A stretch of 64,000 nucleotides of DNA from Serratia liquefaciens (GTDB lineage Bacteria > Pseudomonadota > Gammaproteobacteria > Enterobacterales > Enterobacteriaceae). Positions 19,602 to 29,622 of this stretch are shown here, one piece after another. A program made the position numbers and the translations under genes. The notes beneath the pieces were generated by a model. That model was given only the letters and a program-made list of their open reading frames with translations, had not been told where the DNA came from and did no database searches. Location of the stretch: contig JAAXZN010000054.1 in assembly GCA_012719855.1 (NCBI GenBank), forward strand, positions 1 through 64,000, in the 5' to 3' direction. Position 1 is the stretch's first letter. The number at the start of each line of letters is the position of its first letter.

Positions 19602-21023
19602 TTAAGTAAACTCTTTCTCCTTGATGGCAGTAGCGTCTGCTGCGCTGAGCTGCTCCTCCAGCGCCTCCAGCGTGATGCCCTTGGTTTCCGGCACTCTGGC
19701 GTAAATAAACCCTGCGCCAGCCAGGCAAATGACGCCATACAACAGGAAACTGCCCGCCGCGCCCAATGCCGCATTCAGCAACGGGAAGCTATAGGTCAGG
19801 ACAAAACAGGCCACCCACAGCGCAAAGGTACCGGCAGCCATCGCCGCGCCGCGAATGCGGTTGGGGAAGATTTCAGACAGCAGCACCCAGGTGACGGGAG
19901 CAAGCGTGACGGCATAAATAGCGATGGCAACCAACACCAACAGCAAGACCGGCAACCCCAACAACCCATAGGCATAAGCCGCTGCCATCAGCAGGTAGAT
20001 CACCGTTAATCCGCTGGCACCGATCAGCATCAGCCGGCGGCGGCCTATGCGATCCACCAGCGGCAGGGCCAGCAGGGTGAAGATCAGATTGATCAACCCG
20101 GTGGCGACGATCGATTTCAGCGTGTCGTTAATATCAAACCCTGCCGAAGCGAAGATCTCCTGCGCATAGTTAAAGATCACGTTGATGCCGCACCACTGCT
20201 GGAATATCGCCAACACAATGCCAATCACCAGCACCGGCCGCACGTCGCTGCGCAACAGTGCGCTGAGCGGCACCTTGCGACTGTCCTTGTCCAGCGTATG
20301 GCGGATTTCCGCCAGCGTTTGCTGCGCATAACCTTCATTGCCGATGCGTCGCAAGACCTTCTGCGCCTGCTCGTGGCGACCGACCTTCGCCAGCCAGCGC
20401 GGCGACTCCGGCACCGCCAACATCAACAGCAGGAAGGCCAGCGCCGGCACCAGCTCGGCGCCAAACATGTAGCGCCAGCCAACCTGACCGTTCCAGCTGG
20501 CCAACAGCTCCGCCTGACCGGCATTGGTCGCCACCGGATCGGCAATCAGCAGGTTGATCAACTGCGCTGCCAGCACCCCAATCACAATGGTCAGTTGGTT
20601 CACCGCAACGAAGCGACCCCGCTGCGCCGCCGGGCTGATTTCGGCGATATACACCGGCGACAGCGCCGAAGCCAGGCCAATACCGACGCCACCGACAATG
20701 CGGTAAATGATAAAGGCGTCAAAACTGGTGGCCACGGCGGTGCCCCAGGCCGAGATCACAAAGGTCAAAGCGGCGATCGCCAGCGGCAACTTGCGGCCAA
20801 AGCGATCCGACAGCAGGCCCGAGATCACCGCGCCGAAAATACAGCCCACCAGCGCCGAGCTCATCGCCCAGCCGGACTGGGCGGGATCGGTAATGCCAAA
20901 ATAGGCCTCGTAGAAGGGTTTGGCTCCGCCGATGACCACCCAGTCGTAGCCGAACAGCAGGCCACCGCAAGCGGCGACCAGGCAGATAGTCCAGACATAG
21001 GGCATGTTCAGTTTATTCGTCAC
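19602..21023 (-). CDS. Sugar porter of the major facilitator superfamily (XylE/GalP type)
   Basis: This 12-helix proton-coupled sugar symporter has 473 residues. Family signatures are GGLLFGYDWVVIGG in helix 1, SDRFGRKLPL in the 2-3 loop, PVYIAEISPAAQRGRFVA after helix 4, PESPRWLAKVGR in the middle loop, the QQWCGINVIFNYAQEIF sugar-site motif of helix 7, and PETKGITLEALEEQL at the C-terminus. The start is a GTG with GGGGA 6 bases upstream. The gene follows the DUF5107 gene by 18 bases, so the two form an operon divergent from the ROK regulator. An ABC importer lies immediately downstream, giving two transport routes in one block. Confidence 0.93.
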   Translation of the reverse strand: MTNKLNMPYVWTICLVAACGGLLFGYDWVVIGGAKPFYEAYFGITDPAQSGWAMSSALVGCIFGAVISGLLSDRFGRKLPLAIAALTFVISAWGTAVATSFDAFIIYRIVGGVGIGLASALSPVYIAEISPAAQRGRFVAVNQLTIVIGVLAAQLINLLIADPVATNAGQAELLASWNGQVGWRYMFGAELVPALAFLLLMLAVPESPRWLAKVGRHEQAQKVLRRIGNEGYAQQTLAEIRHTLDKDSRKVPLSALLRSDVRPVLVIGIVLAIFQQWCGINVIFNYAQEIFASAGFDINDTLKSIVATGLINLIFTLLALPLVDRIGRRRLMLIGASGLTVIYLLMAAAYAYGLLGLPVLLLVLVAIAIYAVTLAPVTWVLLSEIFPNRIRGAAMAAGTFALWVACFVLTYSFPLLNAALGAAGSFLLYGVICLAGAGFIYARVPETKGITLEALEEQLSAADATAIKEKEFT

Positions 21024-21041
21024 ATTCGTCCCCTTTCGGCA

Positions 21042-24000
21042 TCAGTTGGCCAAAGCTTCGGCCAACAGGCTGAATAAATGCGCTTTGTCATGCGCAGGAT
21101 TGATCGCCAGCAACTCGCTCAACGTCTGCTGCGCCGCCGATAGCTGCCCTAACCCCAGCTGCGCCAACGCCGTAACCAGCAGGCAGTGCTGCTGATGCGC
21201 CTGTTGCAGGTCATTGTCCAAGGCCATCAGATCCGGCAGCGAAACGGCAAAGAAATCGGCGCCAGGCGCGGCCCCTGACTGCTGGCTTGCCCATTGCTGC
21301 ATTTGCCAGAATTGCTGTTCGGCCTGCGCCGACTGCCCGAGTTGCTTTTGCGCCATGCCGCGATAGAACAAATAATCCACCGGCTGGTCGTTGTAGTAGC
21401 GGCTTTCCGCCAGATCGCTGTGCCCGACGCAGGCCCGTTGCCAGTAGCCGGCGGCCGCATCGAGCTTGCCTTGTCGCGCGGCGCAGATACCCAGCCAATA
21501 GTAGATGTCGTTGTCGCTTTGCCCGGCCAGGCGGCCTTCCCCCAGATTCTGCGGGTAGTGCAATGCCGCCTGCAGCAACTCATGCGCCTGCTGCGGTTCC
21601 CCCCGCTGCAATGCCTGATATGCCAGCCGCTGCAGGTTGATCAGATACTGACCGGTTACTTTGCCTTCGCCGCCTTCCCACGGGTGGAACTCACGCTGTT
21701 GCAGGATCCGCTGCGCATCGCTCAGCCGACCGCATTGGTTGTAAAGGCTGAGCAATTCGGCGGTCAGGTCGTCCCGACGGGCCACTACCGGCAAATGTTG
21801 CTCCAACATCGCCAGCCGTTGCTCAGGCGCAGTACCCAGGCGCTTATTCAACTGATCCAGTTCGAACAGCAGGCGAGCGTCATCAGGCTGCAGGGCAAAA
21901 GCCCGCTGCAGATGAGCCAGCGCCACGTCATGCTGCTGGAGTTTGTTGAAGGCGTAGATCCCCAGATTGCGCCAGGCGTCGGCAAACGTCGGCTCCCGCT
22001 CCACGCATTGCTGCCACAGGGCTACCGCCTGCGAGTAGTTGCGTTTGCTGTAATGGAAACAGGCCAGCAGATACTGCGCGAAATCGCACTCCGGCAGTTG
22101 GCTTAGCATCTGCACTTCGTTCAGGGTATTGGGGAAACGTACCTGCCGGGCAAAGCTGTTGCGCGCCTGCGTCAATAACCGGTGGTATTCCTCGTCGCTT
22201 ACCGCGCCTTTGCGCAGGCTGGCCAACATATAGCGCGGCAAGGTTTCCTGGCTGTCCAGCAGCGTCAATAATTCAATCGCCTGCTCTTTGGCTCCCCATT
22301 CACCGAGTTGGCCGGCGATGGTCAACGCATTGATCCCGCGGCAGCCGGTCACCGCCTTCAGGCGTTGCAGATCGGCCTCCGCGCGGGTTTGCGCATAGCG
22401 CAAGTAGTACAGGCTGTAATGCAACGGACGGGCGACAAGCTGGTCATCGATATAGTCCAGGCTCTGTGCCCCTTTCCCCAGGCGTTGCAACAGCAGCGCC
22501 TTCAGGGCAATCAGCGGATAATGGCTGGCGTTCACGCTCAGGCTACTTTCACAAAACTCGAGTGCCTGCTGATACTCCCCGCGCCGCGCCGCAATCCGCG
22601 CCAGGCCATAGAAACCGCCCGGTTTGCCATTACCGCTCCAGATGGCGCGGTAGAAATCTTCGTAGGCGGCATCGTCGTTACCCAATTGTTCCTGAGCGCA
22701 GGCACGGATCAGACTGGCTAACCCGCACTGTGGGTTACGGTTAAGGTTGTGGGCCCGCGCCAGCGCGTCATCCGCGTAGGCAATGGCAGGTTTAAAATTG
22801 GCGCGGTTATATTCCAGCGTGGCCAGTGCCAGATTGCAGCGGTAATCGAGAGGATCCAACGCCAGACCCCGCTGGTAGTAATCGAACGCCGAACGGCTGG
22901 CGTGGTGATACTGCTCCAGATGCTGGCCGATAAACCAGGCCTCATCGGCACTGGCGATCTGCTCTGCCGCCAACGGTGCCCTGGCAGGCTGCGGCAACTC
23001 GGCGCTTTCGCTCGCCTGATGCTGGCGATAGCTGAGTACGCTGCGGCCCTGGGCGTCCTGCAATTCAATCGTCAGCCGGCCAGAGAAATCGCCGGTCATG
23101 GTCTCCAGCAACGCCGCACCTGGGGTGAGATCGACACGCCGGTCGAGCAGCAACTGCTGGTCGCTGTCGCTGCGGATCACCAAGCGGTGCTGTGCCAGTG
23201 GCGCGACCGCATACAATCCCCACACCAGCTGCCGCCCGTCGCTTTCCAGTTTTAGCGCGGCACGGGTGTTGGCGTTTTGCACCATGCCCAGGGTGTTGTA
23301 GGGCAGGAAATTCTGCACGAAGCATTTTTCTTCGTAGGCGTCGAGCCAGGTGAAATCCGGTTGGTTATCAGTGTAAACCCCGGTCATCAGCTCAATGTAA
23401 GGGCCGTTATTGTCGGTCAGGTTGCGATCCCAGGCCTGACCAAATTCGCCGTGGCCCCAGCTCCACTGTTTCTTGCCGGGCGAGACGTGGCGATCGGCGA
23501 TATGCAGCAATCCGCCCTGCTCATCGTGGCTGTAAGCTCCCACAAAGTCATAGTCCGACTTATGCGCCATGTAAGACGTCGGTACCGGGATATTCTTGTA
23601 GCGTGAAATATCCACGCCGGCCGAATAATCCACCTTGTAATAGGTGCCGGTGGCAATAGGGAACGAAGAGACATCGCGCTTGCCATGGTCAAAAACGGCG
23701 GTCACATCCGGCGGGAATACGCTCTGGTGATCGTCTCCGCCTTTCACCGCCGGGTTGGCCCACCACAGGAAATGGCGCGGCGTCGGGTTAGGGTTAAAGA
23801 TCTTGGCGCTGATTTCAATCAGCGCGCGGTCAGGATACAGCGTGAAACCGGCCATCACCTGCAGCCCGCGCATCGGCTCCACTTCCCCCAGCCAGACGGT
23901 CTGCGCCCCGCTATCGTGCTGCTGGATCTGGCAGTCCACCGGCATATAGGTGGTCGGGCGATGGTGTTGCGGCCAGTTGAACTCGATCCCCCCCGAGATC

Positions 24001-24332
24001 CACGGCCCCAGCAACCCCACCAGCGCCGGCTTCACCACTTCGTTGTGATAAACAAAATCACGCTGCTGCACTTTGTCGTAAGCCCGATGAATACGCCCGC
24101 CCAGCTCCGGCAACAGCATCACGCGCAGGTAGTCGTTTTCCAGATACACCGCCTGATAGCGACGCAGGGATTTTTCACCGCTCAGGGTGTCAATAACGCC
24201 ATAGGGATAAACCGCACCGGACGATCCCTGATAGACCCGATTTTCCAGGAACATCGGGTGCGAGTCCTGCTCGCCGGTGCCATAAGTGGGTAATTCAACC
24301 TGCTCTTGCCAAACCTTGACTGTCCCGTGCAT
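21042..24332 (-). CDS. DUF5107 domain protein with long TPR tail
   Basis: This 1096-residue protein has no signal peptide. The first ~330 residues match the DUF5107 type: VYQGSSGAVYPYGVIDTLSG, LLPELGGRIHRAYDKVQQ, GGIEFNWPQHHRPTTYMP and HADRHVSPGKKQW-like stretches. These resemble mutarotase or glycan-binding beta-sandwich folds. From about residue 440 onward it consists of tetratricopeptide-like helical repeats, for example AIAYADDALARAHNLNRNPQ and YSQAVALWQQCVEREPTFAD. The biochemical role is not established. Linkage to a sugar porter and a ROK regulator suggests carbohydrate sensing or processing in the cytoplasm. Confidence 0.85.
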   Translation of the reverse strand: MHGTVKVWQEQVELPTYGTGEQDSHPMFLENRVYQGSSGAVYPYGVIDTLSGEKSLRRYQAVYLENDYLRVMLLPELGGRIHRAYDKVQQRDFVYHNEVVKPALVGLLGPWISGGIEFNWPQHHRPTTYMPVDCQIQQHDSGAQTVWLGEVEPMRGLQVMAGFTLYPDRALIEISAKIFNPNPTPRHFLWWANPAVKGGDDHQSVFPPDVTAVFDHGKRDVSSFPIATGTYYKVDYSAGVDISRYKNIPVPTSYMAHKSDYDFVGAYSHDEQGGLLHIADRHVSPGKKQWSWGHGEFGQAWDRNLTDNNGPYIELMTGVYTDNQPDFTWLDAYEEKCFVQNFLPYNTLGMVQNANTRAALKLESDGRQLVWGLYAVAPLAQHRLVIRSDSDQQLLLDRRVDLTPGAALLETMTGDFSGRLTIELQDAQGRSVLSYRQHQASESAELPQPARAPLAAEQIASADEAWFIGQHLEQYHHASRSAFDYYQRGLALDPLDYRCNLALATLEYNRANFKPAIAYADDALARAHNLNRNPQCGLASLIRACAQEQLGNDDAAYEDFYRAIWSGNGKPGGFYGLARIAARRGEYQQALEFCESSLSVNASHYPLIALKALLLQRLGKGAQSLDYIDDQLVARPLHYSLYYLRYAQTRAEADLQRLKAVTGCRGINALTIAGQLGEWGAKEQAIELLTLLDSQETLPRYMLASLRKGAVSDEEYHRLLTQARNSFARQVRFPNTLNEVQMLSQLPECDFAQYLLACFHYSKRNYSQAVALWQQCVEREPTFADAWRNLGIYAFNKLQQHDVALAHLQRAFALQPDDARLLFELDQLNKRLGTAPEQRLAMLEQHLPVVARRDDLTAELLSLYNQCGRLSDAQRILQQREFHPWEGGEGKVTGQYLINLQRLAYQALQRGEPQQAHELLQAALHYPQNLGEGRLAGQSDNDIYYWLGICAARQGKLDAAAGYWQRACVGHSDLAESRYYNDQPVDYLFYRGMAQKQLGQSAQAEQQFWQMQQWASQQSGAAPGADFFAVSLPDLMALDNDLQQAHQQHCLLVTALAQLGLGQLSAAQQTLSELLAINPAHDKAHLFSLLAEALAN

Positions 24333-24439
24333 GTTTTCCTCACTAAAAATACTGAAAGTTGCGTTTCAGGCAGTCTAGATGACAGAATTGCTGACTTTCT
24401 GCGCTACCATCACGCAATACAGTAAACGAGGTTTAATGA

Positions 24440-25642
24440 ATGGCATTGCAAGGGTTGAATAACCAACGGGTGCGCAATTTTAATAAACGGGTGCTGTGCG
24501 CGCTGCTGTATCGGGAAAAGGTGGCCAGTAAATCAACGCTGGCGCGGCTTTCACAGCTGTCTATTCCTGCCGTCGGCAAAATTCTCGATGAGCTGCAGGA
24601 AGAACGGCGGGTTGAGCACGACCAGCAAAATTTACACCGCCGCGGCTTGGGGGGCGGCAGTTACCGCATCGCCGCCGCCGGGCAACGGATCCTGTGCCTG
24701 AACGTGTCGCCCTATCTGATTGAAAGCATCGTGGTGGATGGCCTGATCACGCCGTGCAGCGCCTTCACACCGCAACCGATCGTGGCCACCACGCCGCAGG
24801 CGATGCTGCAGGAAATGGTGCAAATCTATCATCTGCACAGCCGCCAACAGGGCATGCCGCTGAAAATAGCCTTGTCGATCCACGGCCAGGTCAACCCGCT
24901 GACCGGCGTGTCGCAGCGTATGCCACAGGCCCCGTGGGAAGGACCGGTGGAGATAAAATACCTGCTGGAAGAGCGCCTGAAGACCGAGGTCTTGCTGGAT
25001 AACGACTGCGTGATGCTGGGGCTGGCGGAAAAGTGGCAAAATAACGCCAATGCGCAGGACTTCTGCGTGATTAACGTCGATTACGGCATCGGCTCGTCGT
25101 TCGTGATTAACCAGCAGATTTACCGGGGCAGCCTGTTCGGCAGCGGCCAGATTGGCCACACCATCGTCGATCCCGATGGCAGCCTGTGCTCCTGTGGCCG
25201 TTACGGCTGTCTGGAAACCGTCGCCTCGCTGTCGGCACTGAAAAAAAAGGCGCGCATCCAGCTAAAGGTCGCCCCCAGACTGCCGCCCGAAGGCGAAAGG
25301 CTTAAAACCCCCACCACCGCCGAATTGATCGCCCGTTACCATCAAGGGGATGCAGCCTTGCAGGTGTTGGTGCAGCGTGCCGCCCAGGCGATTGGCCTGA
25401 GCCTGTATAACTTCCTTAACATCTTAAATATTAACCGTATTTACCTTTATGGCCGCAGCTGTGGCTTTGGTCAGGCCTGGCTGGAGACCATCGTCAGCCA
25501 GACCGGGTTCAACCCCTTCGATCGTCACGACCAGATCCAGACTCAGGCCACGCACATCGGCTTTGGCCAACTCACGCGCGCGCAGCAGGTGATGGGAATT
25601 GGCTATCTGTATGTCGAACAGGCACTGACGGAGATGTTATGA
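24440..25642 (+). CDS. ROK-family transcriptional regulator
   Basis: The 400-residue protein combines an N-terminal winged helix (about 15-75: VLCALLYREKVASKSTLARLSQ and on) with a ROK sugar-sensing domain. ROK motifs are the Zn-binding GQIGHTIVDPDGSLCSCGRYGCLET (about 230-255, given in part; CSCGRYGC cysteines intact) and INVDYGIGSSFVIN. An ATP/sugar loop of kinase type is weak, so it is a regulator like NagC/Mlc rather than a kinase. It is divergent from the DUF5107-MFS operon with a 107-base gap, so control of that operon (and perhaps the ABC operon) is the natural inference. Confidence 0.9.
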   Translation: MALQGLNNQRVRNFNKRVLCALLYREKVASKSTLARLSQLSIPAVGKILDELQEERRVEHDQQNLHRRGLGGGSYRIAAAGQRILCLNVSPYLIESIVVDGLITPCSAFTPQPIVATTPQAMLQEMVQIYHLHSRQQGMPLKIALSIHGQVNPLTGVSQRMPQAPWEGPVEIKYLLEERLKTEVLLDNDCVMLGLAEKWQNNANAQDFCVINVDYGIGSSFVINQQIYRGSLFGSGQIGHTIVDPDGSLCSCGRYGCLETVASLSALKKKARIQLKVAPRLPPEGERLKTPTTAELIARYHQGDAALQVLVQRAAQAIGLSLYNFLNILNINRIYLYGRSCGFGQAWLETIVSQTGFNPFDRHDQIQTQATHIGFGQLTRAQQVMGIGYLYVEQALTEML

Positions 25643-25680
25643 TGCCGACTTTTATCCCAGCAAAAACAATACGGAGCACC

Positions 25681-26286
25681 ATGAAACCCACCCTACGACA
25701 CTGGTCGCGCGCAGGCGTGATATGCCTGATGCTGATCCTGGCCGGTTGTTCCAGCAAAAAACCGCGCACCAGCTATGATGCTCATGCTTTTGACGATGCG
25801 ATCGAAGATGCTGCGGATAAATACGATGTCGATCAAAAACTGATCGCCGCGATGATCAAGGTGGAGTCCGGCTTTAATCCGGCGGCAATCAGCCGCTCCA
25901 ATGCTATCGGCCTGATGCAGTTGAAAGCCGACACCGCCGGCTGTGACGCCTACCGCTACAAAGGGAAACGCGGCTGCCCGGACGATGACGATCTGCTGGA
26001 TCCGGATACCAATATCGACCTCGGCGCAGCCTATCTGGCCGTGCTGCAAAAGCAGCAGCTTAAAGGCATCGACGATCCTGTCACGCTGCGTTACGCCACC
26101 ATCATCGCCTACGTCAACGGCACTGGTGCGCTGCTGCGGACCTTCTCCAGCAACCGCCAGCAAGCCATTTCGATGATTAACAATCTGTCGCCGGAAGCCT
26201 TTAACTGGCACGTGCGCAAATATCATCCCGCCCCGCAGGCGCCGCGCCATTTGATGAAAGTCGAAGCGGCCTACGAGCAGCTCTGA
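25681..26286 (+). CDS. mltE: Membrane-bound endolytic murein transglycosylase (EmtA/MltE)
   Basis: This outer-membrane lipoprotein cleaves glycan strands of peptidoglycan internally, forming 1,6-anhydro ends. The start at 25681 gives a lipoprotein signal ending LILAGC (lipidated Cys23). The SLT domain has catalytic Glu62 in MIKVESGFNP, then SNAIGLMQLKADTAG and AYVNGTGALLRTFSSNRQ, as in E. coli EmtA (203 residues; here 201). The C-terminal HPAPQAPRHLMKVEAAYEQL also matches. It follows the ROK gene closely, but in E. coli it lies elsewhere (near ldcA), so its place here is not the E. coli backbone order. Confidence 0.93.
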   Translation: MKPTLRHWSRAGVICLMLILAGCSSKKPRTSYDAHAFDDAIEDAADKYDVDQKLIAAMIKVESGFNPAAISRSNAIGLMQLKADTAGCDAYRYKGKRGCPDDDDLLDPDTNIDLGAAYLAVLQKQQLKGIDDPVTLRYATIIAYVNGTGALLRTFSSNRQQAISMINNLSPEAFNWHVRKYHPAPQAPRHLMKVEAAYEQL

Positions 26287-26299
26287 TTTTCAAAAGCAA

Positions 26300-26327
26300 A
26301 AAAGGAGAACCCGAGGGTTCTCCTTTT
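26300..26327. terminator. Bidirectional terminator between mltE and ygiQ
   Basis: AAAAGGAGAACC and GGTTCTCCTTTT form a long stem between two convergent genes, with A-rich sequence on the left and T-rich on the right. It can therefore terminate both mltE and ygiQ transcripts. Confidence 0.9.
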
Positions 26328-26349
26328 CATTTAAGCCAGTGCCTGACCG

Positions 26350-28515
26350 TTATGGTTTACCGTTGCGAATCGGCTTACGCGGCGGCTTATTGGACGGCGT
26401 ACGCTGACGGGTGATGTCAGTGTGCTTGGTCAGCGCCGGACGAGTATGGCGCTGCAGCCGCTTGGCTTCGCGCTGTTCGTCAATGCTTGGCGCCGGCACC
26501 AGACACTCGCGACGGCTGCCGATCAGGTGTTTCATGCCCATATCTTCCAGCGCGGTACGGATCATCGCCCAGTTGGCTGGATCGTGATAACGCAGCAACG
26601 CCTTGTGCAGACGACGCTGACGATCGCCTTTCGGTATCACCACATCTTCACTCTTATAACCCACTCTGCTCAACGGGTTCTTGCCGCTGTAATACATGGT
26701 GGTGGAGTTCGCCATCGGTGACGGATAGAAGTTCTGAACCTGATCGAGACGGAAACGGTTTTTCTTCAGCCACAGCGCCAGATTCACCATATCCTCATCG
26801 CGGGTGCCCGGATGCGAGGAGATGAAATACGGGATCAGATACTGCTCTTTGCCCGCCAGCTTGGAGTAATGGTCAAACAGCTGTTTAAACCGGTCGTAGC
26901 TGCCCATGCCCGGCTTCATCATTTTCGACAGTGGGCCTTCTTCGGTGTGTTCCGGCGCAATCTTCAGGTAGCCGCCAACGTGGTGGGTAGCCAGCTCTTT
27001 GATATAACGCGGATCTTCTACCGCCAGATCGTAACGCACGCCGGAGGCGATCAGGATCTTCTTGATGCCTTCCAGCGAGCGCGCACGACGATACAGCTTG
27101 ATGGTCGGTTCGTGGTTGGTGTCCATGTAGGTGCAGATTTCCGGGTACACGCACGAGGCGCGGCGGCAGGTCTGCTCAGCGCGCGGGTTGGTACAGCGCA
27201 GCATGTACATGTTGGCGGTCGGGCCGCCCAAATCGGAGATCACACCGGTAAAGCCCGGTACTTTGTCGCGAATTTCTTCGATCTCGCGAATAATTGAGTC
27301 TTCCGAACGGCTCTGGATGATGCGCCCTTCGTGCTCGGTGATCGAACAGAATGAACAGCCGCCATAGCAACCGCGCATGATGTTGACCGAGAAGCGGATC
27401 ATGTCATAGGCAGGAATGGTTTCCTTGCCGTAGGACGGGTGCGGAATACGCTGGTACGGCAGGGCAAACACGCTGTCCATTTCCGGCGTGGTCAGTGGGA
27501 TCGCCGGTGGGTTGATCCACACGTAACGGTCGCCGTGCGACTGCATCAGCGCACGGGCACAGCCTGGGTTGGTTTCATGGTGCAGAATGCGCGAAGTGTG
27601 GGCATACAGGACCTTGTCGGCTTTCACCTTTTCAAAAGACGGCAGCAGCACATAGGTTTTTTCCCACGGCTTGGGCTTGGCGGCGCGCACGGTGACCGGT
27701 TTGGCCTCCGGCTCTGGTTTACCACCGTCGGCGCACGGCAGATCGTCGCCGTAAGGGTTCGGGATAGGCTCAATGCGGCCCGGCTTGTCCAGACGGGTAG
27801 AATCCACGCCGGTCCAGCCCGGCAATGCGCCCTTGCGCATCACCGCGGTGTTACGGATGTCGTGGATTTCACTGATTTTCTCGCCCGCAGCCAGGCGGTG
27901 CGCCACTTCCACCAGCGGACGCTCGCCGTTGCCGTAAATCAGCATGTCAGCTTTGGAGTCCACCAATACCGAACGGCGCACGGTATCCGACCAGTAATCG
28001 TAGTGAGCGATGCGACGCAGGCTGGCTTCAATGCCGCCCAGCACGATCGGCACGTCTTTATAGGCTTCTTTGCAGCGTTGGCTGTAAACCAGCGTCGCGC
28101 GATCCGGACGCTTGCCGCCCACGTTGCCGGCGGTGTAGGCATCATCGTGGCGCAGTTTGCGATCGGCGGTATAACGGTTGATCATCGAATCCATGTTACC
28201 GGCGGTGATGCCGAAGAACAGGTTCGGTTTGCCCAACCGCATGAAATCTTCTTTATTGCTCCAGTCCGGCTGCGCAATGATGCCGACGCGGAAGCCCTGC
28301 GCTTCCAACATGCGGCCGATGATCGCCATACCAAAACTCGGGTGGTCGACATAGGCGTCACCACTGATAATGATCACATCGCAGCTATCCCAGCCCAGTT
28401 GATCCATCTCTTCGCGCGACATCGGTAAAAACGGTGCGGTGCCATAACATTCGGCCCAATAAGGCTTATAGGAAAACAATTCACGATCGGGTTGGATCAG
28501 GCTGGTAGTGCTCAT
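26350..28515 (-). CDS. ygiQ: YgiQ-family radical SAM protein
   Basis: This 721-residue protein is collinear with E. coli YgiQ. The N-terminal ~300 residues (YgiQ N-terminal/B12-binding-like region with [18 protein letters not shown]) precede a radical SAM core. Its cluster motif is [12 protein letters not shown] (CX3CX2C, about residue 375), followed by [14 protein letters not shown] and a Cys-rich [12 protein letters not shown]. The basic C-terminal tail ([12 protein letters not shown]) is disordered. The reaction is not established. The gene is highly conserved in gammaproteobacteria and lies at its normal place upstream of ftsP, except that a kinase/xap insert follows. Confidence 0.95.
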   Translation of the reverse strand: MSTTSLIQPDRELFSYKPYWAECYGTAPFLPMSREEMDQLGWDSCDVIIISGDAYVDHPSFGMAIIGRMLEAQGFRVGIIAQPDWSNKEDFMRLGKPNLFFGITAGNMDSMINRYTADRKLRHDDAYTAGNVGGKRPDRATLVYSQRCKEAYKDVPIVLGGIEASLRRIAHYDYWSDTVRRSVLVDSKADMLIYGNGERPLVEVAHRLAAGEKISEIHDIRNTAVMRKGALPGWTGVDSTRLDKPGRIEPIPNPYGDDLPCADGGKPEPEAKPVTVRAAKPKPWEKTYVLLPSFEKVKADKVLYAHTSRILHHETNPGCARALMQSHGDRYVWINPPAIPLTTPEMDSVFALPYQRIPHPSYGKETIPAYDMIRFSVNIMRGCYGGCSFCSITEHEGRIIQSRSEDSIIREIEEIRDKVPGFTGVISDLGGPTANMYMLRCTNPRAEQTCRRASCVYPEICTYMDTNHEPTIKLYRRARSLEGIKKILIASGVRYDLAVEDPRYIKELATHHVGGYLKIAPEHTEEGPLSKMMKPGMGSYDRFKQLFDHYSKLAGKEQYLIPYFISSHPGTRDEDMVNLALWLKKNRFRLDQVQNFYPSPMANSTTMYYSGKNPLSRVGYKSEDVVIPKGDRQRRLHKALLRYHDPANWAMIRTALEDMGMKHLIGSRRECLVPAPSIDEQREAKRLQRHTRPALTKHTDITRQRTPSNKPPRKPIRNGKP

Positions 28516-28696
28516 TCTGGTGCTCTTTCACAGGTTAATTAATCGCCGGGCGGCGATTATACGCACTAGTGACAAAAAGAGCATGGTTATTTCACCGCTG
28601 GCCACAGCATATCGGGCTTCCCTCTCGACTCCACGCGCCTGCGCGGTCATCATAGGGGATTCTGTTCGGCCCACCGGCCGACAGCGGAGGAGATCA

Positions 28697-29584
28697 ATGA
28701 GTGAGTTTTTAGCAGTAAAACCGATTCTGGCCCTGGGCAGCGCGATCGTTGAGGTAGCGCTGACGCAGGAGCAAAAAATAGGTGGCTGCGCGTTTAATGT
28801 CGCACGGGCGCTCAGACGCCTGCAGGTCCCGGTGATCAACGGCATGCCGGTTGGCAACGGGGTATCGGCTGCGGCGGTTGAGGCCGAAATGAATCAGCTG
28901 GATATGCCGGTGCTGCTGCGCCATGGTCAAATGGACAATGGCCGCCGCCAGACGCGGATGCAACCGAGCGGCGAGTCGCTGTCGGTGGTCGAACCCGGCT
29001 GCGAAACCCAGTGGAATAAAGCCCAGTTGGGCACGTTGCCCCTAACGGAAGACACGCTGATTTACATCAGCGGCGAGCAGTTGGCCGGAGAAAGCGGCGA
29101 GGCCGTACGCGAATGGCTGACCAGATTGCCGTTCGACCAGTGGCGACTGATCGATCCCGGCCCGGGCATCGCTCAATTGGATGAAGATTTCTTTGCCATG
29201 CTCAGCGACAGCCATAGCCTGCTGACGCTGAACCGTAGCGAAACAGTAACGCTGTGCGGCGCAGGTGATACGCTCACCCTGGCCCAGGAGTTTGCCAGCG
29301 CGCACAATATCACGCTGATCTGTCGGTTGGATTGCGATGGCGTCTGGATATGCCGTAGAGGCACCCCGCCGCTCCAAATAGCGGCCTACCCGGTGGACGT
29401 CGTCGACACACAGGGTGCAGGCGACGCCCACTGCGCCGGCCTGCTGGCCGGGCTCTCCGCCGGTTGGCCGCTGCCGCAGGCGGTCGATTTGGCTAACCGC
29501 GTGGCCGCCTGCATGGTGGCAAATCAGGGCGCAAGCTGCGCACCGGACTGGCAACAGCTGCAACGGCGTTTTCCCGGCGTTTGA
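28697..29584 (+). CDS. PfkB-family sugar kinase, YegV-like
   Basis: This ribokinase-family kinase of 295 residues phosphorylates a sugar or nucleoside with ATP. It has the substrate loop GGCAFNVARALRRLQVPV (about 25) and the ATP/catalytic motif VVDTQGAGDAHCAGLLAGL (about 236-254, catalytic Asp in GAGD). It resembles E. coli YegV through shared features such as GGCALNIA, DNG and ENQWN-like segments. It is shorter at the N-terminus by about 30 residues. GGAGGAGATCA precedes the ATG at 28697, so the short N-terminus seems real. It faces the nucleoside permease gene convergently. A nucleoside-linked substrate is possible but unproven. Confidence 0.85.
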   Translation: MSEFLAVKPILALGSAIVEVALTQEQKIGGCAFNVARALRRLQVPVINGMPVGNGVSAAAVEAEMNQLDMPVLLRHGQMDNGRRQTRMQPSGESLSVVEPGCETQWNKAQLGTLPLTEDTLIYISGEQLAGESGEAVREWLTRLPFDQWRLIDPGPGIAQLDEDFFAMLSDSHSLLTLNRSETVTLCGAGDTLTLAQEFASAHNITLICRLDCDGVWICRRGTPPLQIAAYPVDVVDTQGAGDAHCAGLLAGLSAGWPLPQAVDLANRVAACMVANQGASCAPDWQQLQRRFPGV

Positions 29585-29592
29585 CGCCAAAT

Positions 29593-29621
29593 GGGCACGG
29601 TTTGCGTGCCCCTATCCTTTT
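29593..29621 (+). terminator. Terminator after the sugar kinase gene
   Basis: GGGCACG and CGTGCCC pair around a 5-nt loop and are followed by CTATCCTTTTTC. It lies between the convergent kinase and xapB genes and fits termination of the plus-strand gene. Confidence 0.75.
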
Positions 29622-29622
29622 T

